This document shows, in pieces, positions 55,724-64,000 of a stretch of DNA of 64,000 nt (positions within the stretch are counted from its first letter, which is position 1; each line of letters begins with the position of its first letter). Source of the stretch: Permianibacter aggregans (GTDB taxonomy: Bacteria; Pseudomonadota; Gammaproteobacteria; Enterobacterales; Permianibacteraceae); the NCBI RefSeq assembly GCF_009756665.1, contig NZ_CP037953.1, forward strand, positions 124,001 to 188,000. Direction: 5' to 3'. Below the pieces are notes generated by a model. It was not told the origin of the DNA. It did no database searches and worked only from the letters and a program-made list of their open reading frames with translations. A program made the translations under genes and the position numbers.

Positions 55724-57253
55724 ATGGGTAACACTATTGCGACTAATGTGTCGTCGCTAAATGCACAACGGCAGTTGACCGGTACGAACAATGCGCTGCA
55801 AACCACGTTTCAGCGTTTGTCTTCCGGTTTTCGTATTAACAGTGCCAAAGACGATGCGGCCGGTCTGCAAATCAGCAACCGTCTGACCTCTCAGATCAGC
55901 GGCCTGGGCGTTGCCGCCCGTAACGCCAACGATGGTATTTCCCTGGCACAAACCGCTGAAGGCGCGTTGCAGGAATCGACCAATATCCTGCAGCGTATGC
56001 GTGACCTGGCGATTCAGTCGGCCAACGGTTCGAACGGTTCCTCGGAACGCGCCGCGCTTCAACAAGAAGTCGCGCAGTTGCAGGCGGAATTGAACCGTAT
56101 TGCCGATACCACCCGTTTCGGTTCACGCACCCTGCTCGACGGTTCGTTCGGCACGCAGACCTTCCAGGTCGGCGCGCAAGCGTTCGAAACCATTACCGTT
56201 GCCACCGGCAATGCTCGTGCTAACGCCGTGGGTTCGTATCAAATCAACTTTGATGACACCGCAGCCAACGCCTTGGGCGGCACGATTCACACGCCAGGCG
56301 CCAACTTCAAAGCGCAAACCACGACGACTAACGGTCTCGGTGGCACCACGCTGACGATTAGCGGTTCGCTCGGTAAATCGACGGTAACGTACGCGGCCAA
56401 CGCTACGGCCAAGTCGATTGCCTCTAGCATCAATGCCGTCACCAAAGACACGGGGGTGTCCGCTAGTGCCCGCACCAACATGAAAATTGACACACTGAGT
56501 GCCGTAGGTTCAGTGTCGTTTGATTTGGTCAGCGACAACAGCACCGGTATCTCGATTTCTGCGTCGATTACCGACAAAGCCGATTTGTCAGCCCTGGCAG
56601 AAGCAATCAACCGCGAAACCGCACAAACCGGTGTGTTTGCAACGGTTTCGGAAAACAAGGCGGCGATCATCCTGACCAATGAATCCGGTTCGGATATCAG
56701 CATTCGCAACTTCACTCACAGCACAGCAGCCTCAACGATGGAATTCACCACCGTTGATTTCGATGGTGGCTTCGATGCCAACTCGGAAGTCGGTGCCGCA
56801 GTATCGATTGCCGGTAGCGGCGCGACCAACGCGACAACGGCCGGTGCGTTGCAATTCAACTCGCAGCGTTCCTACACCGTCACGGCTGGCGCCAACACCG
56901 ATTACTTTGGTGTCACCACCGCCGTCGGTGGCGGCTTGAATGCCGTGTCGTCGGTCAACATTGACTCGGCAGCCGGTGCACAAAATGCCATCGCCGTGCT
57001 CGATAACGCCCTGCAAGCGATTGACAGCATCCGCGGTGATCTCGGTGCCGTGCAGAACCGCTTCCAAAGCACGATCAGCAACTTGAACAACGTTGCTGAA
57101 AATGCCTCGGCCGCGCGTTCGCGTATTCGTGACACCGATTACGCGGCGGAAACGGCGCAGCTGGCGAAAAACCAGGTGTTGCAACAGGCCGGTCTCGCTG
57201 TGTTGGCGCAGGCAAATGCCTCGTCGCAGAGCGTCCTGTCGCTGTTGCAATAA
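55724..57253 (+). CDS. fliC: Flagellin 3
   Basis: 509 residues. Standard D0/D1 ends ([40 protein letters not shown]) with a variable centre containing [20 protein letters not shown]. From about 55790 to 56222 the DNA is essentially identical to flagellin 4 (58179-58611), although the first 50 coding bases after the start and the centre differ, which indicates gene conversion. Followed by a strong hairpin and then flaG1. GGAGACCTATC precedes the ATG. Confidence 0.97.
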   Translation: MGNTIATNVSSLNAQRQLTGTNNALQTTFQRLSSGFRINSAKDDAAGLQISNRLTSQISGLGVAARNANDGISLAQTAEGALQESTNILQRMRDLAIQSANGSNGSSERAALQQEVAQLQAELNRIADTTRFGSRTLLDGSFGTQTFQVGAQAFETITVATGNARANAVGSYQINFDDTAANALGGTIHTPGANFKAQTTTTNGLGGTTLTISGSLGKSTVTYAANATAKSIASSINAVTKDTGVSASARTNMKIDTLSAVGSVSFDLVSDNSTGISISASITDKADLSALAEAINRETAQTGVFATVSENKAAIILTNESGSDISIRNFTHSTAASTMEFTTVDFDGGFDANSEVGAAVSIAGSGATNATTAGALQFNSQRSYTVTAGANTDYFGVTTAVGGGLNAVSSVNIDSAAGAQNAIAVLDNALQAIDSIRGDLGAVQNRFQSTISNLNNVAENASAARSRIRDTDYAAETAQLAKNQVLQQAGLAVLAQANASSQSVLSLLQ

Positions 57254-57295
57254 GCAGCAAGCGTTACGCGTAATGCGCAACGTCAGTAGTCATCA

Positions 57296-57327
57296 GAAAG
57301 CACGCGCTCGGTTGAGCGCGTGCTTTC
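57296..57327 (+). terminator. Strong hairpin between flagellin 3 and flaG1 (terminator or attenuator)
   Basis: GAAAGCACGCGCTC, loop GGTT, GAGCGCGTGCTTTC: a perfect 14-base stem ending in TTTC. It lacks a long T-run, so it may attenuate rather than end the transcript and let some reach flaG1, which has no separate promoter in sight. Confidence 0.6.
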
Positions 57328-57353
57328 CATCACGTGGCTGGGAGTAAGTCGCC

Positions 57354-57749
57354 ATGGCATCCGATACGTCGATCAATTCGCCGAGTCTGCCGGTGGCAAC
57401 GGCCACGATTACGACATTGCCGCGCCCAGAACCCGAACAAAAGCTGGTTGAGCAGGCAGTTTCCGAAGCATTGGCCTCCAACACAGAAAACGGCGAATCA
57501 CTGTCTGAACAGCAGTTGATCGAAACCATCAATGCCCTGAATGACAACGCCTTTGTTATCAAGCGTTCCCTGCAATTCAATGTTGACGAACAAACCGGCA
57601 CGACGATCATCACGGTACGCAACAGCCAAACTGATGAAGTCATTCGGCAGATTCCTTCAGAAGCGTTGCTGAAACTAGCACAGCGCATCGAAGCCCTCAG
57701 TGAAACGCAGAAAGAAGCACAGGGGTTGTTTCTGCAATCGGAAATATAG
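57354..57749 (+). CDS. flaG: FlaG-family protein 1
   Basis: 131 residues. A variable, disordered N-terminus (about 1-50) and the FlaG core: LIETINALNDNAFVIKRSLQ, FNVDEQTGTTIITVRNSQTD, EVIRQIPSEALLKLAQRIEA. FlaG affects filament length in several bacteria; its mechanism is not settled. GGGAG lies nine bases before the ATG. It follows flagellin 3 after a hairpin; a second copy follows flagellin 4 in the same arrangement. Confidence 0.92.
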   Translation: MASDTSINSPSLPVATATITTLPRPEPEQKLVEQAVSEALASNTENGESLSEQQLIETINALNDNAFVIKRSLQFNVDEQTGTTIITVRNSQTDEVIRQIPSEALLKLAQRIEALSETQKEAQGLFLQSEI

Positions 57750-57989
57750 AAGCCACCTCAAAAACGCCTGGAGCTCGATGAGTTGCGCCCAGACGATTTT
57801 GCGTTGACTTCTAGTCGCTTCAGTAACGGTACATGTGCGCCGGTTTATTGGTGCCCGGCTTCCAAGTCAAAAAACCGGCAGTTGATCAAATACAATAAAA
57901 CTCCATTGCTAACTTATTGAATTTATTACCGCTGCAACACGCTCTACTCCCCTTTCCTGTTCCTGTTCTCATCGGCCAAAAAATTTGGC

Positions 57990-58016
57990 TAAAGATTAGC
58001 CTTTCGCCGTCGATAA
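57990..58016 (+). promoter_or_regulatory. Sigma-28 promoter of flagellin 4
   Basis: TAAAGATT, 11 bases, GTCGATAA; one mismatch in the -10. In the 363-base gap after flaG1, which otherwise holds no gene and is AT-rich towards its end. Confidence 0.8.
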
Positions 58017-58062
58017 CCTATTGGAACAGGCCAATTCTCAAATGGCTCTGTATTCGTTGTAC

Positions 58063-58087
58063 CACTTTGTAAGCCCAGCATTCTCAG
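58063..58087 (+). promoter_or_regulatory. Conserved flagellin leader element (flagellin 4)
   Basis: CACTTTGTAAG, CCCAGCA, TTCTCAG; matches the flagellin 3 leader base for base. Confidence 0.6.
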
Positions 58088-58112
58088 TGAGGGGCATCGA
58101 AGGAGACCTATC

Positions 58113-59651
58113 ATGGGTAACACTATTGCGACCAATGTGTCGTCGCTGAACGCACAACGTCAGCTCACCGGCACCAACAATGCGCTGCAAACCACGTTTC
58201 AGCGTTTGTCTTCCGGTTTTCGTATTAACAGTGCCAAAGACGATGCGGCCGGTCTGCAAATCAGCAACCGTCTGACCTCTCAGATCAGCGGCCTGGGCGT
58301 TGCCGCCCGTAACGCCAACGATGGTATTTCCCTGGCACAAACCGCTGAAGGCGCGTTGCAGGAATCGACCAATATCCTGCAGCGTATGCGTGACCTGGCG
58401 ATTCAGTCGGCCAACGGTTCGAACGGTTCCTCGGAACGCGCCGCGCTTCAACAAGAAGTCGCGCAGTTGCAGGCGGAATTGAACCGTATTGCCGATACCA
58501 CCCGTTTCGGTTCACGCACCCTGCTCGACGGTTCGTTCGGCACGCAGACCTTCCAGGTCGGCGCGCAAGCGTTCGAAACCATTACCGTTGCCACCGGCAA
58601 TGCTCGTGCTAATGCCGTGGGTTCGTATCAGATCAACTTTGACTCGGTGGCGACCAACGCCATTGGTGGCACCATTGCGGCTACCGGCGCTAACGTCAAA
58701 GTCAACACCGGCGCCGCCATTACCGCGAACGCATTGGCCGGAACGACACTGACCGTCAGTGGTTCGTTGGGTAAATCAACGGTCACTTACGCCGCTGGCG
58801 CCACGGCAAAATCGATCGCCTCCAGCGTCAACGCCGTCACCAAAGATACCGGCGTATCAGCCAGTGCCCGCACCAACGTCAAGATCAGCACATTGACTGC
58901 CGTGGGCAACCTGTCGTTCACATTGGCCAGCGAAAACACCACCGGCATTTCCATTTCCGCCAGCTTGACCAGCACCTCTGATTTGAGTGCGCTGGCTGAA
59001 GCGGTGAACCGCGAAACGGCGCAAACCGGTGTTTACGCCACCGTTTCCGACGACAAAGCCTCGATCATTCTGACCAATGAATCGGGTGCTGATATCGGTA
59101 TCACCAACCTGACCCACAGCGATGCCACCAAAGGTGTCAGCTTCACGCTGGTTGACTTCGACGGCGGCTTCAACACTGAGTCGGAAGTCGGCGCGGCTAC
59201 AGCGCTGGTTGGTGATGGCGCCAACGACGCGTTTGCTGTTGGTTTGCTGCAATTCAACTCGCAACGTTCGTACACCGTTACCGCTGCGGCGGCGACTGAC
59301 TACTTCAGCGTCACGACGGCAGTGGGTGGCGGCTTGAACGCCGTATCAGCGGTGGATATCAGTTCGGCCAACGGGGCGCAGAACGCGATTGCGATTCTCG
59401 ATAACGCCTTGCAGGCCGTCGACAGCATCCGCGGTGATCTCGGTGCCGTGCAGAACCGTTTCCAAAGCACGATCAGCAACTTGAACAACGTTGCCGAAAA
59501 TGCCTCGGCTGCGCGTTCACGTATCCGCGACACCGATTACGCGGCGGAAACGGCACAGCTGGCGAAAAACCAGGTGTTGCAACAGGCCGGTCTCGCTGTG
59601 CTGGCGCAGGCAAATGCCTCGTCGCAGAGCGTCCTGTCACTGTTGCAGTAA
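58113..59651 (+). CDS. fliC: Flagellin 4
   Basis: 512 residues. N-terminal 168 residues are nearly the same as in flagellin 3 (DNA-identical for about 430 bases), the centre differs ([20 protein letters not shown] and onward), and the last 100 residues again match closely. The central [20 protein letters not shown] is a flagellin-IN-like motif. Strong leader and GGAGACCTATC before ATG 58113. Followed by a hairpin and flaG2, repeating the flagellin 3-flaG1 layout. Confidence 0.97.
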   Translation: MGNTIATNVSSLNAQRQLTGTNNALQTTFQRLSSGFRINSAKDDAAGLQISNRLTSQISGLGVAARNANDGISLAQTAEGALQESTNILQRMRDLAIQSANGSNGSSERAALQQEVAQLQAELNRIADTTRFGSRTLLDGSFGTQTFQVGAQAFETITVATGNARANAVGSYQINFDSVATNAIGGTIAATGANVKVNTGAAITANALAGTTLTVSGSLGKSTVTYAAGATAKSIASSVNAVTKDTGVSASARTNVKISTLTAVGNLSFTLASENTTGISISASLTSTSDLSALAEAVNRETAQTGVYATVSDDKASIILTNESGADIGITNLTHSDATKGVSFTLVDFDGGFNTESEVGAATALVGDGANDAFAVGLLQFNSQRSYTVTAAAATDYFSVTTAVGGGLNAVSAVDISSANGAQNAIAILDNALQAVDSIRGDLGAVQNRFQSTISNLNNVAENASAARSRIRDTDYAAETAQLAKNQVLQQAGLAVLAQANASSQSVLSLLQ

Positions 59652-59698
59652 AGTAGAGCGTGAGGCGCGCTAATGAACACGTTCGCTCCTCATTATTC

Positions 59699-59724
59699 AG
59701 GGTGCGTCATGCGTGGCGCACCCT
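59699..59724 (+). repeat. Hairpin between flagellin 4 and flaG2
   Basis: AGGGTGCG and CGCACCCT arms with a ten-base loop. Related to the second half of the type B repeats near 4.5 and 5.2 kb. May slow transcription into flaG2. Confidence 0.5.
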
Positions 59725-59754
59725 GCCTCTGCTTAGCCAAAGGAGTACGCGGCC

Positions 59755-60186
59755 ATGACGTCTGATATCCAGGCGCTCGCCAATCAAGCCCGTGCTCTCT
59801 CGGCTTCGAACGTGACGTCCTCCGGTGCGGCAACGAAGGTGGTTAATCTTCGCCCTGCCGAGCGGCAAGAAATTGCCGCTCCTACCGGAGAGCGCACAAC
59901 CGTAACGAACGCGGTATCGGAACCTCCGCAAGAGGAGCAACCGGAACAATCCTTGCTCGAAACGGTTAATGCGTTGAATGAAAACCACTTCAACGTCAAA
60001 CGCTCGCTGCGCTTTGAGGTCGATGAGCAGACCGGTGTAACGGTGATCACCGTCAAGGACAGCCAGACTGATGAAGTCATTCGGCAAATTCCGTCCGAAG
60101 AACTGCTGAAGCTGGCGCAACATATTCAATCCATTACTGAAGAGTTCAACGAGGCCAAAGGAATGTTTTTGAGCACGGAAGCCTGA
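59755..60186 (+). CDS. flaG: FlaG-family protein 2
   Basis: 143 residues. The core matches FlaG 1 (LLETVNALNENHFNVKRSLR, FEVDEQTGVTVITVKDSQTD, EVIRQIPSEELLKLAQHIQS) while the N-terminal 75 residues differ and are disordered. AGGAG lies nine bases before ATG 59755. It ends at the terminator that also contains the fliD promoter. Duplicate of flaG1 carried along in the flagellin-flaG duplication. Confidence 0.92.
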   Translation: MTSDIQALANQARALSASNVTSSGAATKVVNLRPAERQEIAAPTGERTTVTNAVSEPPQEEQPEQSLLETVNALNENHFNVKRSLRFEVDEQTGVTVITVKDSQTDEVIRQIPSEELLKLAQHIQSITEEFNEAKGMFLSTEA

Positions 60187-60195
60187 GCTCGCCCG

Positions 60196-60230
60196 GCAAT
60201 CCGTATCTGGCATACGGATTGCTGGTTTTT
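60196..60230 (+). terminator. Rho-independent terminator of flaG2
   Basis: GCAATCCGTAT, loop CTGGC, ATACGGATTGC, then TGGTTTTT. A perfect 11-base stem ten bases after the stop. The right arm overlaps the sigma-54-like site for fliD. Confidence 0.88.
60208..60223 (+). promoter_or_regulatory. Candidate sigma-54 (-24/-12) promoter of fliD
   Basis: TGGCATACGGATTGCT: a full match to TGGCAYR-N4-TTGCW. It spans the loop and right arm of the flaG2 terminator hairpin. Transcription would start near 60235, about 36 bases before fliD. Confidence 0.75.
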
Positions 60231-60270
60231 ATGTTCAAGCATTTTTTACTGTTATGTACTGAGGCAGACA

Positions 60271-61629
60271 ATGGGACTTATCACTTCTCCAGGCCTGGGT
60301 TCGGGTCTCGATGTCAGCTCGATCATTGAAGCGATCGTCAACGCCGACAAGGCTCCGGTTGAGTTTCGGCTCAATCAGCGCGAAGCCGTTGCACAAACGA
60401 CGCTGTCCGGGCTCGGCTCGCTGAAATCTGCACTGTCCAGCCTGAAAACTGCCGCCGAAAAGCTCGACACAGTAGGCGATTTCAATCAGCGCAAAGTCAG
60501 CATCAGTCAATCCGGATTTTTCACCGCGACCGCCACCAGCACAGCGGCGTTATCAACCTATGCGATTGAAGTCGTGCAGCTCGCCAAGGGCTCACGGGTC
60601 GAAAGCGCGATCATTGCCGGTGGCAGCAGTCAAACCTTTGCTGCCGACACGCTGAGCTTTTCGGCCGCGGGCTCATCCTTCAATGTCGATATTCTCGCCA
60701 CCGATACGCTGGCCGATATTCGCAACAAGATTAACAATGCCGAAGGCAATAGCTTCGTCTCGGCGTCAATCATCACCACCAACGATGGCACCAAGCTGGT
60801 TTATAACTCAAACAAAACCGGTCTCGGCAATGATCTGGTCGTTACCAGTGGCACCGCGGCGCTTGATGATTTGGCGCTGAATGCCACCACGGCACAAGCC
60901 GCGCAAGACGCCGTAATAAAACTTGATGGCGCCACGGTAAACAGCAGCACCAATACCTTCAGCTCGGCGATCTCCGATGTTTCGATCACCGTGCAAAAAG
61001 CCAACGCGGCCAATGAAACCAGCGACCTGACCGTTTCCTTGGACACCGCATCAACAAAGAAAGCGATTGAAGATTTCGTCAAAGCCTATAACACGACGCT
61101 GGAAGAACTGAACAAGCTGACGCTGAACAGCGATACCGAAGTGGGCCTGCTGGTCAACGATGGCGCCACACGCGGCATCATTACGCGCTTGAAAAATATC
61201 ATTGCCGAAACCGTCGGCAGCGTCACCGGCGATGCCAAATCGCTGGCGGCAATCGGCGTCACGACGACCCGCGCCGGCACACTGGAACTGAAAACCAGTG
61301 TGCTCGACTCAGCGCTATCGAACAATTTGCAGGACGTCATTGGCCTGTTCACCAACAGCGACGGCGTCGCCGCCAAGCTGAAAAGCTATGTCGATCAACA
61401 GGTCGAAGGCAACGGCGCCATTCCCAGCCGCGAACAAGGGATTCAGAATGAACTGAATCGCATCAGCAAAGAGCGGGAAACGCTGGCCATTCGCACCTCC
61501 AAGCTGCAGAGCCGCCTGCGCTCGCAGTATGCCGCGCTCGACAGCATCGTTTCCTCACTGAACAGCACCTCTTCGTTTATCGCCCAAAACCTCACCCGCA
61601 TTCCGAACTATTCCGGAAGCAAGGAATAA
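60271..61629 (+). CDS. fliD: Flagellar filament cap protein FliD
   Basis: 452 residues. N-terminal FliD motif (GLITSPGLGSGLDVSSIIEA, IVNADKAPVEFRLNQREAV), flagellin-like hypervariable middle, and C-terminal coiled coil (GIQNELNRISKERETLAIRT, LQSRLRSQYAALDSIVSSLN). The cap pentamer guides flagellin folding at the filament tip and may act as an adhesin. GAGG lies six bases before the ATG. First of fliD-fliS-fliT-GNAT, probably one operon from the sigma-54-like promoter. Confidence 0.96.
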   Translation: MGLITSPGLGSGLDVSSIIEAIVNADKAPVEFRLNQREAVAQTTLSGLGSLKSALSSLKTAAEKLDTVGDFNQRKVSISQSGFFTATATSTAALSTYAIEVVQLAKGSRVESAIIAGGSSQTFAADTLSFSAAGSSFNVDILATDTLADIRNKINNAEGNSFVSASIITTNDGTKLVYNSNKTGLGNDLVVTSGTAALDDLALNATTAQAAQDAVIKLDGATVNSSTNTFSSAISDVSITVQKANAANETSDLTVSLDTASTKKAIEDFVKAYNTTLEELNKLTLNSDTEVGLLVNDGATRGIITRLKNIIAETVGSVTGDAKSLAAIGVTTTRAGTLELKTSVLDSALSNNLQDVIGLFTNSDGVAAKLKSYVDQQVEGNGAIPSREQGIQNELNRISKERETLAIRTSKLQSRLRSQYAALDSIVSSLNSTSSFIAQNLTRIPNYSGSKE

Positions 61630-61641
61630 CAGGATTTATCG

Positions 61642-62055
61642 ATGAATACTTTTGCAAAGCAGTATCAGCAAGTTGGCACCAGCAGTGAAATCGAATCGGC
61701 CGATCCGCATCGACTGATTCAGATGCTGATTGATGGCGCCATTTCTCGACTGGTGGTCGCCAAAGCGATGATGGAGCGTCGAGATCTGGCCAAGAAAGGC
61801 GAAAACGTCAGCATGGCCATTTCCATCATTGGCGGTTTGCAAGCCAGCCTCGACATGAACAAAGGGGGTGAAATTGCCGCCAGCCTGAGCGCCCTGTACG
61901 ACTATATGAACATGAAACTAGCCCAGGCCAATGCCAACAACGACCCGTCCGGTGTCGATGAAGTGATCAGCCTGATGCGCACGATCAAGGAAGGTTGGGA
62001 CGGCATTCGCGAAAAAGCGCGCGCCAAAGAAGCCAACAGTTCCGAAATCCGCTGA
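61642..62055 (+). CDS. fliS: Flagellin export chaperone FliS
   Basis: 137 residues, helical. Family motif YQQVGTSSEIESADPHRLIQ, MLIDGAISRLVVAKAMMERR, then GGLQASLDMNKGGEIAASLS and ALYDYMNMKLAQANANND. Binds flagellin C-termini to prevent premature assembly and delivers them to FlhA. 12 bases after fliD; AGGA precedes the ATG. Confidence 0.95.
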   Translation: MNTFAKQYQQVGTSSEIESADPHRLIQMLIDGAISRLVVAKAMMERRDLAKKGENVSMAISIIGGLQASLDMNKGGEIAASLSALYDYMNMKLAQANANNDPSGVDEVISLMRTIKEGWDGIREKARAKEANSSEIR

Positions 62056-62063
62056 GCAAAATT

Positions 62064-62381
62064 GTGATTAGCGATCTGGTCGAACAAATTCGCGCGCATA
62101 CCGCGCAACTAGAACAGTTGATGGAGCAAGAACGCTGGAGCGATGCTCTGGAGTTGTCGAATGCCCGGCACGTGCTGATTGAGCGGGCTTTCGAGAACCT
62201 GGAGCAAAGCACCCGCAATCCAGAGTTTGTTTCCGTCATGGAGCAAGTTCAACAATCGAATGCGCGCCTTGGTCAACAAACGGAAAAGCGCATGCGCTCG
62301 CTCGGCGATCAAGTCGTTGACCTGCGCCGTACCTTTGCCCAGACGCAAGCCTATCAACGCGTGTCCGACTTGACCCGCTAA
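62064..62381 (+). CDS. fliT: FliT-like flagellar export chaperone
   Basis: 105 residues, helical; weakly conserved family. Position directly after fliS (8 bases) and helix pattern (HTAQLEQLMEQERWSDALEL, ERAFENLEQSTRNPEFVSVM) fit FliT, the FliD chaperone. GTG 62064 is the first start after the fliS stop; the frame is open upstream inside fliS. GAG lies 7 bases before. Not certain by sequence alone. Confidence 0.72.
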   Translation: MISDLVEQIRAHTAQLEQLMEQERWSDALELSNARHVLIERAFENLEQSTRNPEFVSVMEQVQQSNARLGQQTEKRMRSLGDQVVDLRRTFAQTQAYQRVSDLTR

Positions 62382-62384
62382 TCG

Positions 62385-62882
62385 ATGCCAGCCCACTCCC
62401 CGATTCCGCTGCGTATTTCCACTCTCGATGACTTGCCTTTTTTGCTCAGCGGTTTTCAGTCCATTTCTGAGATGGAGCAGTCTGATACGGGCCTGAAACT
62501 TTCCCCGGACTTTGTCGAACAGGCGCAGGATTATCTACACAGCCTGCTTGACCGCAGTGATTGCCTGATATTGATCGCTGACAATGGCGAACAAGCCGGC
62601 TTTCTTATCGGCCAATTGCTACCAACACCGAACGCTTTCACCACCGTGAAACTATACGGCCTGATCCAATGCCTTTATGTGCCGGAAAAATTTTCTGGCC
62701 AAGGCATCGGTCGGCAACTGGTTGAAGCATTTGAACAGACGGTGGTCCAGCACGGTGCCGAATACGTCGACGTGCAGCATGTCATCAGTAACGAACGAGC
62801 ATCGGAATTCTGGAACAAAAATGACTATAAGGCCGTCGGGACGCTGAGAAGAAAATCCATAGGGAAAACGAGCGCCAGCTGA
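62385..62882 (+). CDS. GNAT-family N-acetyltransferase
   Basis: 165 residues. GNAT fold: N-terminal PLRISTLDDLPFLLSGFQSI, a strand LILIADNGEQAGFLIGQLLP, the acetyl-CoA loop (LYVPEKFSGQGIGRQLVEAF, with the Q/R-x-x-G-x-G/A pattern) and a C-terminal VISNERASEFWNKNDYKAVG. Substrate unknown. Three bases after the fliT-like gene and in the same direction, so probably in the fliD operon. A role in acetylating flagellin, a glycan precursor or another flagellar protein is possible, on context only. It ends 32 bases before the convergent flgL. Confidence 0.88.
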   Translation: MPAHSPIPLRISTLDDLPFLLSGFQSISEMEQSDTGLKLSPDFVEQAQDYLHSLLDRSDCLILIADNGEQAGFLIGQLLPTPNAFTTVKLYGLIQCLYVPEKFSGQGIGRQLVEAFEQTVVQHGAEYVDVQHVISNERASEFWNKNDYKAVGTLRRKSIGKTSAS

Positions 62883-62914
62883 TTCAGGCGCGCTGCAACT
62901 TCTCTACCGCAGGT

Positions 62915-64000
62915 TTACAAGAATCTGAACAAACTCAAATTCTGAATTCGGGCAAAACTCTGTTGGGCCGCTTCGAGTGCTACCTGTTGCTGATTGAATC
63001 GGGTAATCGCTTCGGCGACATCCAGATCCTCCAGCGCTGACAGCGTCGTTTGCGCGCTCAAGGAAAAACCGGAGTTGGCGGCTATTTCGGTTTCGATGGT
63101 ATTCAGGCGCGCGCCGACCTGGGCGCTGATGTTGTCGATGTTCTCCATGCCGCGATCCAGCGACTCCAATGCCTGATCGATGCCCATCCGAAACTGGGCG
63201 CGGTCGGCGTCGTTGTCCTGCGGCAGACGCATGGCAGTGACCATCCGTTGAATCGTCGTGAAAATATCCTGCGAGGTACTCGGCTGTACGGTAAAGCTAT
63301 CACCGGCCAGAGGCGCACCGGTCAACACCACTTGTGCACCATTGAAACTGATCGCGCCGTTCTCGACATAAGTGGGGGCATTCAACACCGGGTTAGCTGG
63401 TAGAGCAGGAATGATTTGGCCGTCAACGCTACCGAAGACGTTATAGGCCAACTCGCCGGCGGCATTGGTGACCATCGTGATCGTATAGGTTTGTGGTGTG
63501 GCAGCGTTGAATACCGGTGCGTTGATTACTGAGCCTGGTGACAAAACACCGGAACCGGCATTGGCGGCGTTGGCGGCCGTCGTGAAACTGCCGTTGCCGT
63601 TTTTGATGTTCTGGAAAACGGCGAAACCCGAATCATTGATGCCGACCGCAACATTGGTGCTCAAATCAAGCTGGCGCTGACCATTGTCACCGTTATAGAT
63701 GTAATTGCCTGCGGCATCCTGGGTAAATGGCAACACATCGGTTTTGAAACCGGAATACAGGTACTCGCCTTCGGCGTTCTGGGTATTGGCAATACCGAGC
63801 AACTCACTCAAACGTTGTTCGGTTTCCAGTGCAATCGCCTCGCGTTCGGCATTGGTATAGGTGCCATTGCCGACCCGAATGGCAAGCTCTCGAATGCGTT
63901 GCAACACGGTCGTCGCCGAACTCAGCAGGCCGTCGCTTTGCTCGTTATAGCCTTTGGCCTTCTGACCGTTCTGGTTGTAACGTTCGATAACCGCGATGTC
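62915..64000 (-). CDS. flgL: Hook-filament junction protein FlgL (5' end outside window)
   Basis: 361 residues visible. The frame is open to the window end (DIAVIERYNQNG at the very edge), so the start and roughly the first 40-60 residues lie beyond 64000; the GTG at 63907 is internal. Seen: ERIRELAIRVGNGTYTNAER-type helix (LQRIRELAIRVGNGTYTNAE), GIANTQNAEGEYLYSGFKTD, a variable middle, and the conserved C-terminus (TTLSALEDLDVAEAITRFNQ, QQVALEAAQQSFARIQNLSL). Exported with FlgK to join hook and filament. On the minus strand, convergent with the GNAT gene; it suggests that the flg genes lie to the right. Confidence 0.93.
   Translation of the reverse strand, partial: DIAVIERYNQNGQKAKGYNEQSDGLLSSATTVLQRIRELAIRVGNGTYTNAEREAIALETEQRLSELLGIANTQNAEGEYLYSGFKTDVLPFTQDAAGNYIYNGDNGQRQLDLSTNVAVGINDSGFAVFQNIKNGNGSFTTAANAANAGSGVLSPGSVINAPVFNAATPQTYTITMVTNAAGELAYNVFGSVDGQIIPALPANPVLNAPTYVENGAISFNGAQVVLTGAPLAGDSFTVQPSTSQDIFTTIQRMVTAMRLPQDNDADRAQFRMGIDQALESLDRGMENIDNISAQVGARLNTIETEIAANSGFSLSAQTTLSALEDLDVAEAITRFNQQQVALEAAQQSFARIQNLSLFRFL

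Overview
The window looks like a chromosomal segment of a polarly flagellated gammaproteobacterium. The evidence is the mfd-csiV and hflD genes, an FlrA/FlrB/FlrC (FleQ/FleS/FleR) master cascade, FlhF/FlhG, CheZ, a MotC/MotD stator pair and the polar chemotaxis anchors ParC/ParP. I cannot name genus or family from the sequence alone. No tRNA, rRNA or CRISPR array was seen.

Layout. 1-4354: mfd (5' end outside the window), csiV and hflD, all on +. 4355-10136: accessory region with REP-like palindromes, an orphan AT-rich gene, an NnrU-family membrane protein, a 2OG-Fe(II) oxygenase, a VOC-family protein and two almost identical 1360-bp IS1111-type insertion sequences, each inserted at the same point of a REP-like palindrome. 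10137-16044: an NTF2-like protein, acnA, purB, a BsuPI-like protein and a small membrane protein. hflD and purB, commonly neighbours in gammaproteobacteria, lie 9.2 kb apart here.

16077-49640: one uninterrupted minus-strand flagellar and chemotaxis block. In transcription order it reads flrA, flrB, flrC, fliE-F-G-H-I-J, an HsbA/HsbR/HptB-type partner-switching set, fliK, a small CDF transporter, fliL-M-N-O-P-Q-R, flhB, flhA, flhF, flhG, fliA, cheY-Z-A-B, motC, motD, parC, parP, cheW and a DUF2802 gene. Many genes overlap or are separated by a few bases, implying translational coupling. Sigma-54-like -24/-12 sites precede flrB, fliK and fliL.

49776-64000: a large methyltransferase (minus), then four flagellin genes on +. 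Flagellins 3 and 4 are each followed by a flaG. Each flagellin has a sigma-28-like promoter (good for 2-4, weak for 1); flagellins 2-4 share a conserved 5' leader. Then follow fliD (sigma-54-like site embedded in the terminator of the preceding gene), fliS, a fliT-like gene, a GNAT acetyltransferase and the minus-strand flgL, cut by the window end.

How it fits together: FlrA would switch on sigma-54 genes including flrBC. FlrBC would switch on further sigma-54 genes such as the hook and basal-body units. FliA would transcribe the flagellins. FlhF/FlhG set polar placement and number, and ParC/ParP/CheW/CheA place the chemosensory array at the same pole. The most striking observations are a candidate guide RNA in the IS elements whose segments match the REP-like target, a CheA that carries four FliM-like peptides in place of a recognisable P2 domain, and a flagellin array homogenised by gene conversion.
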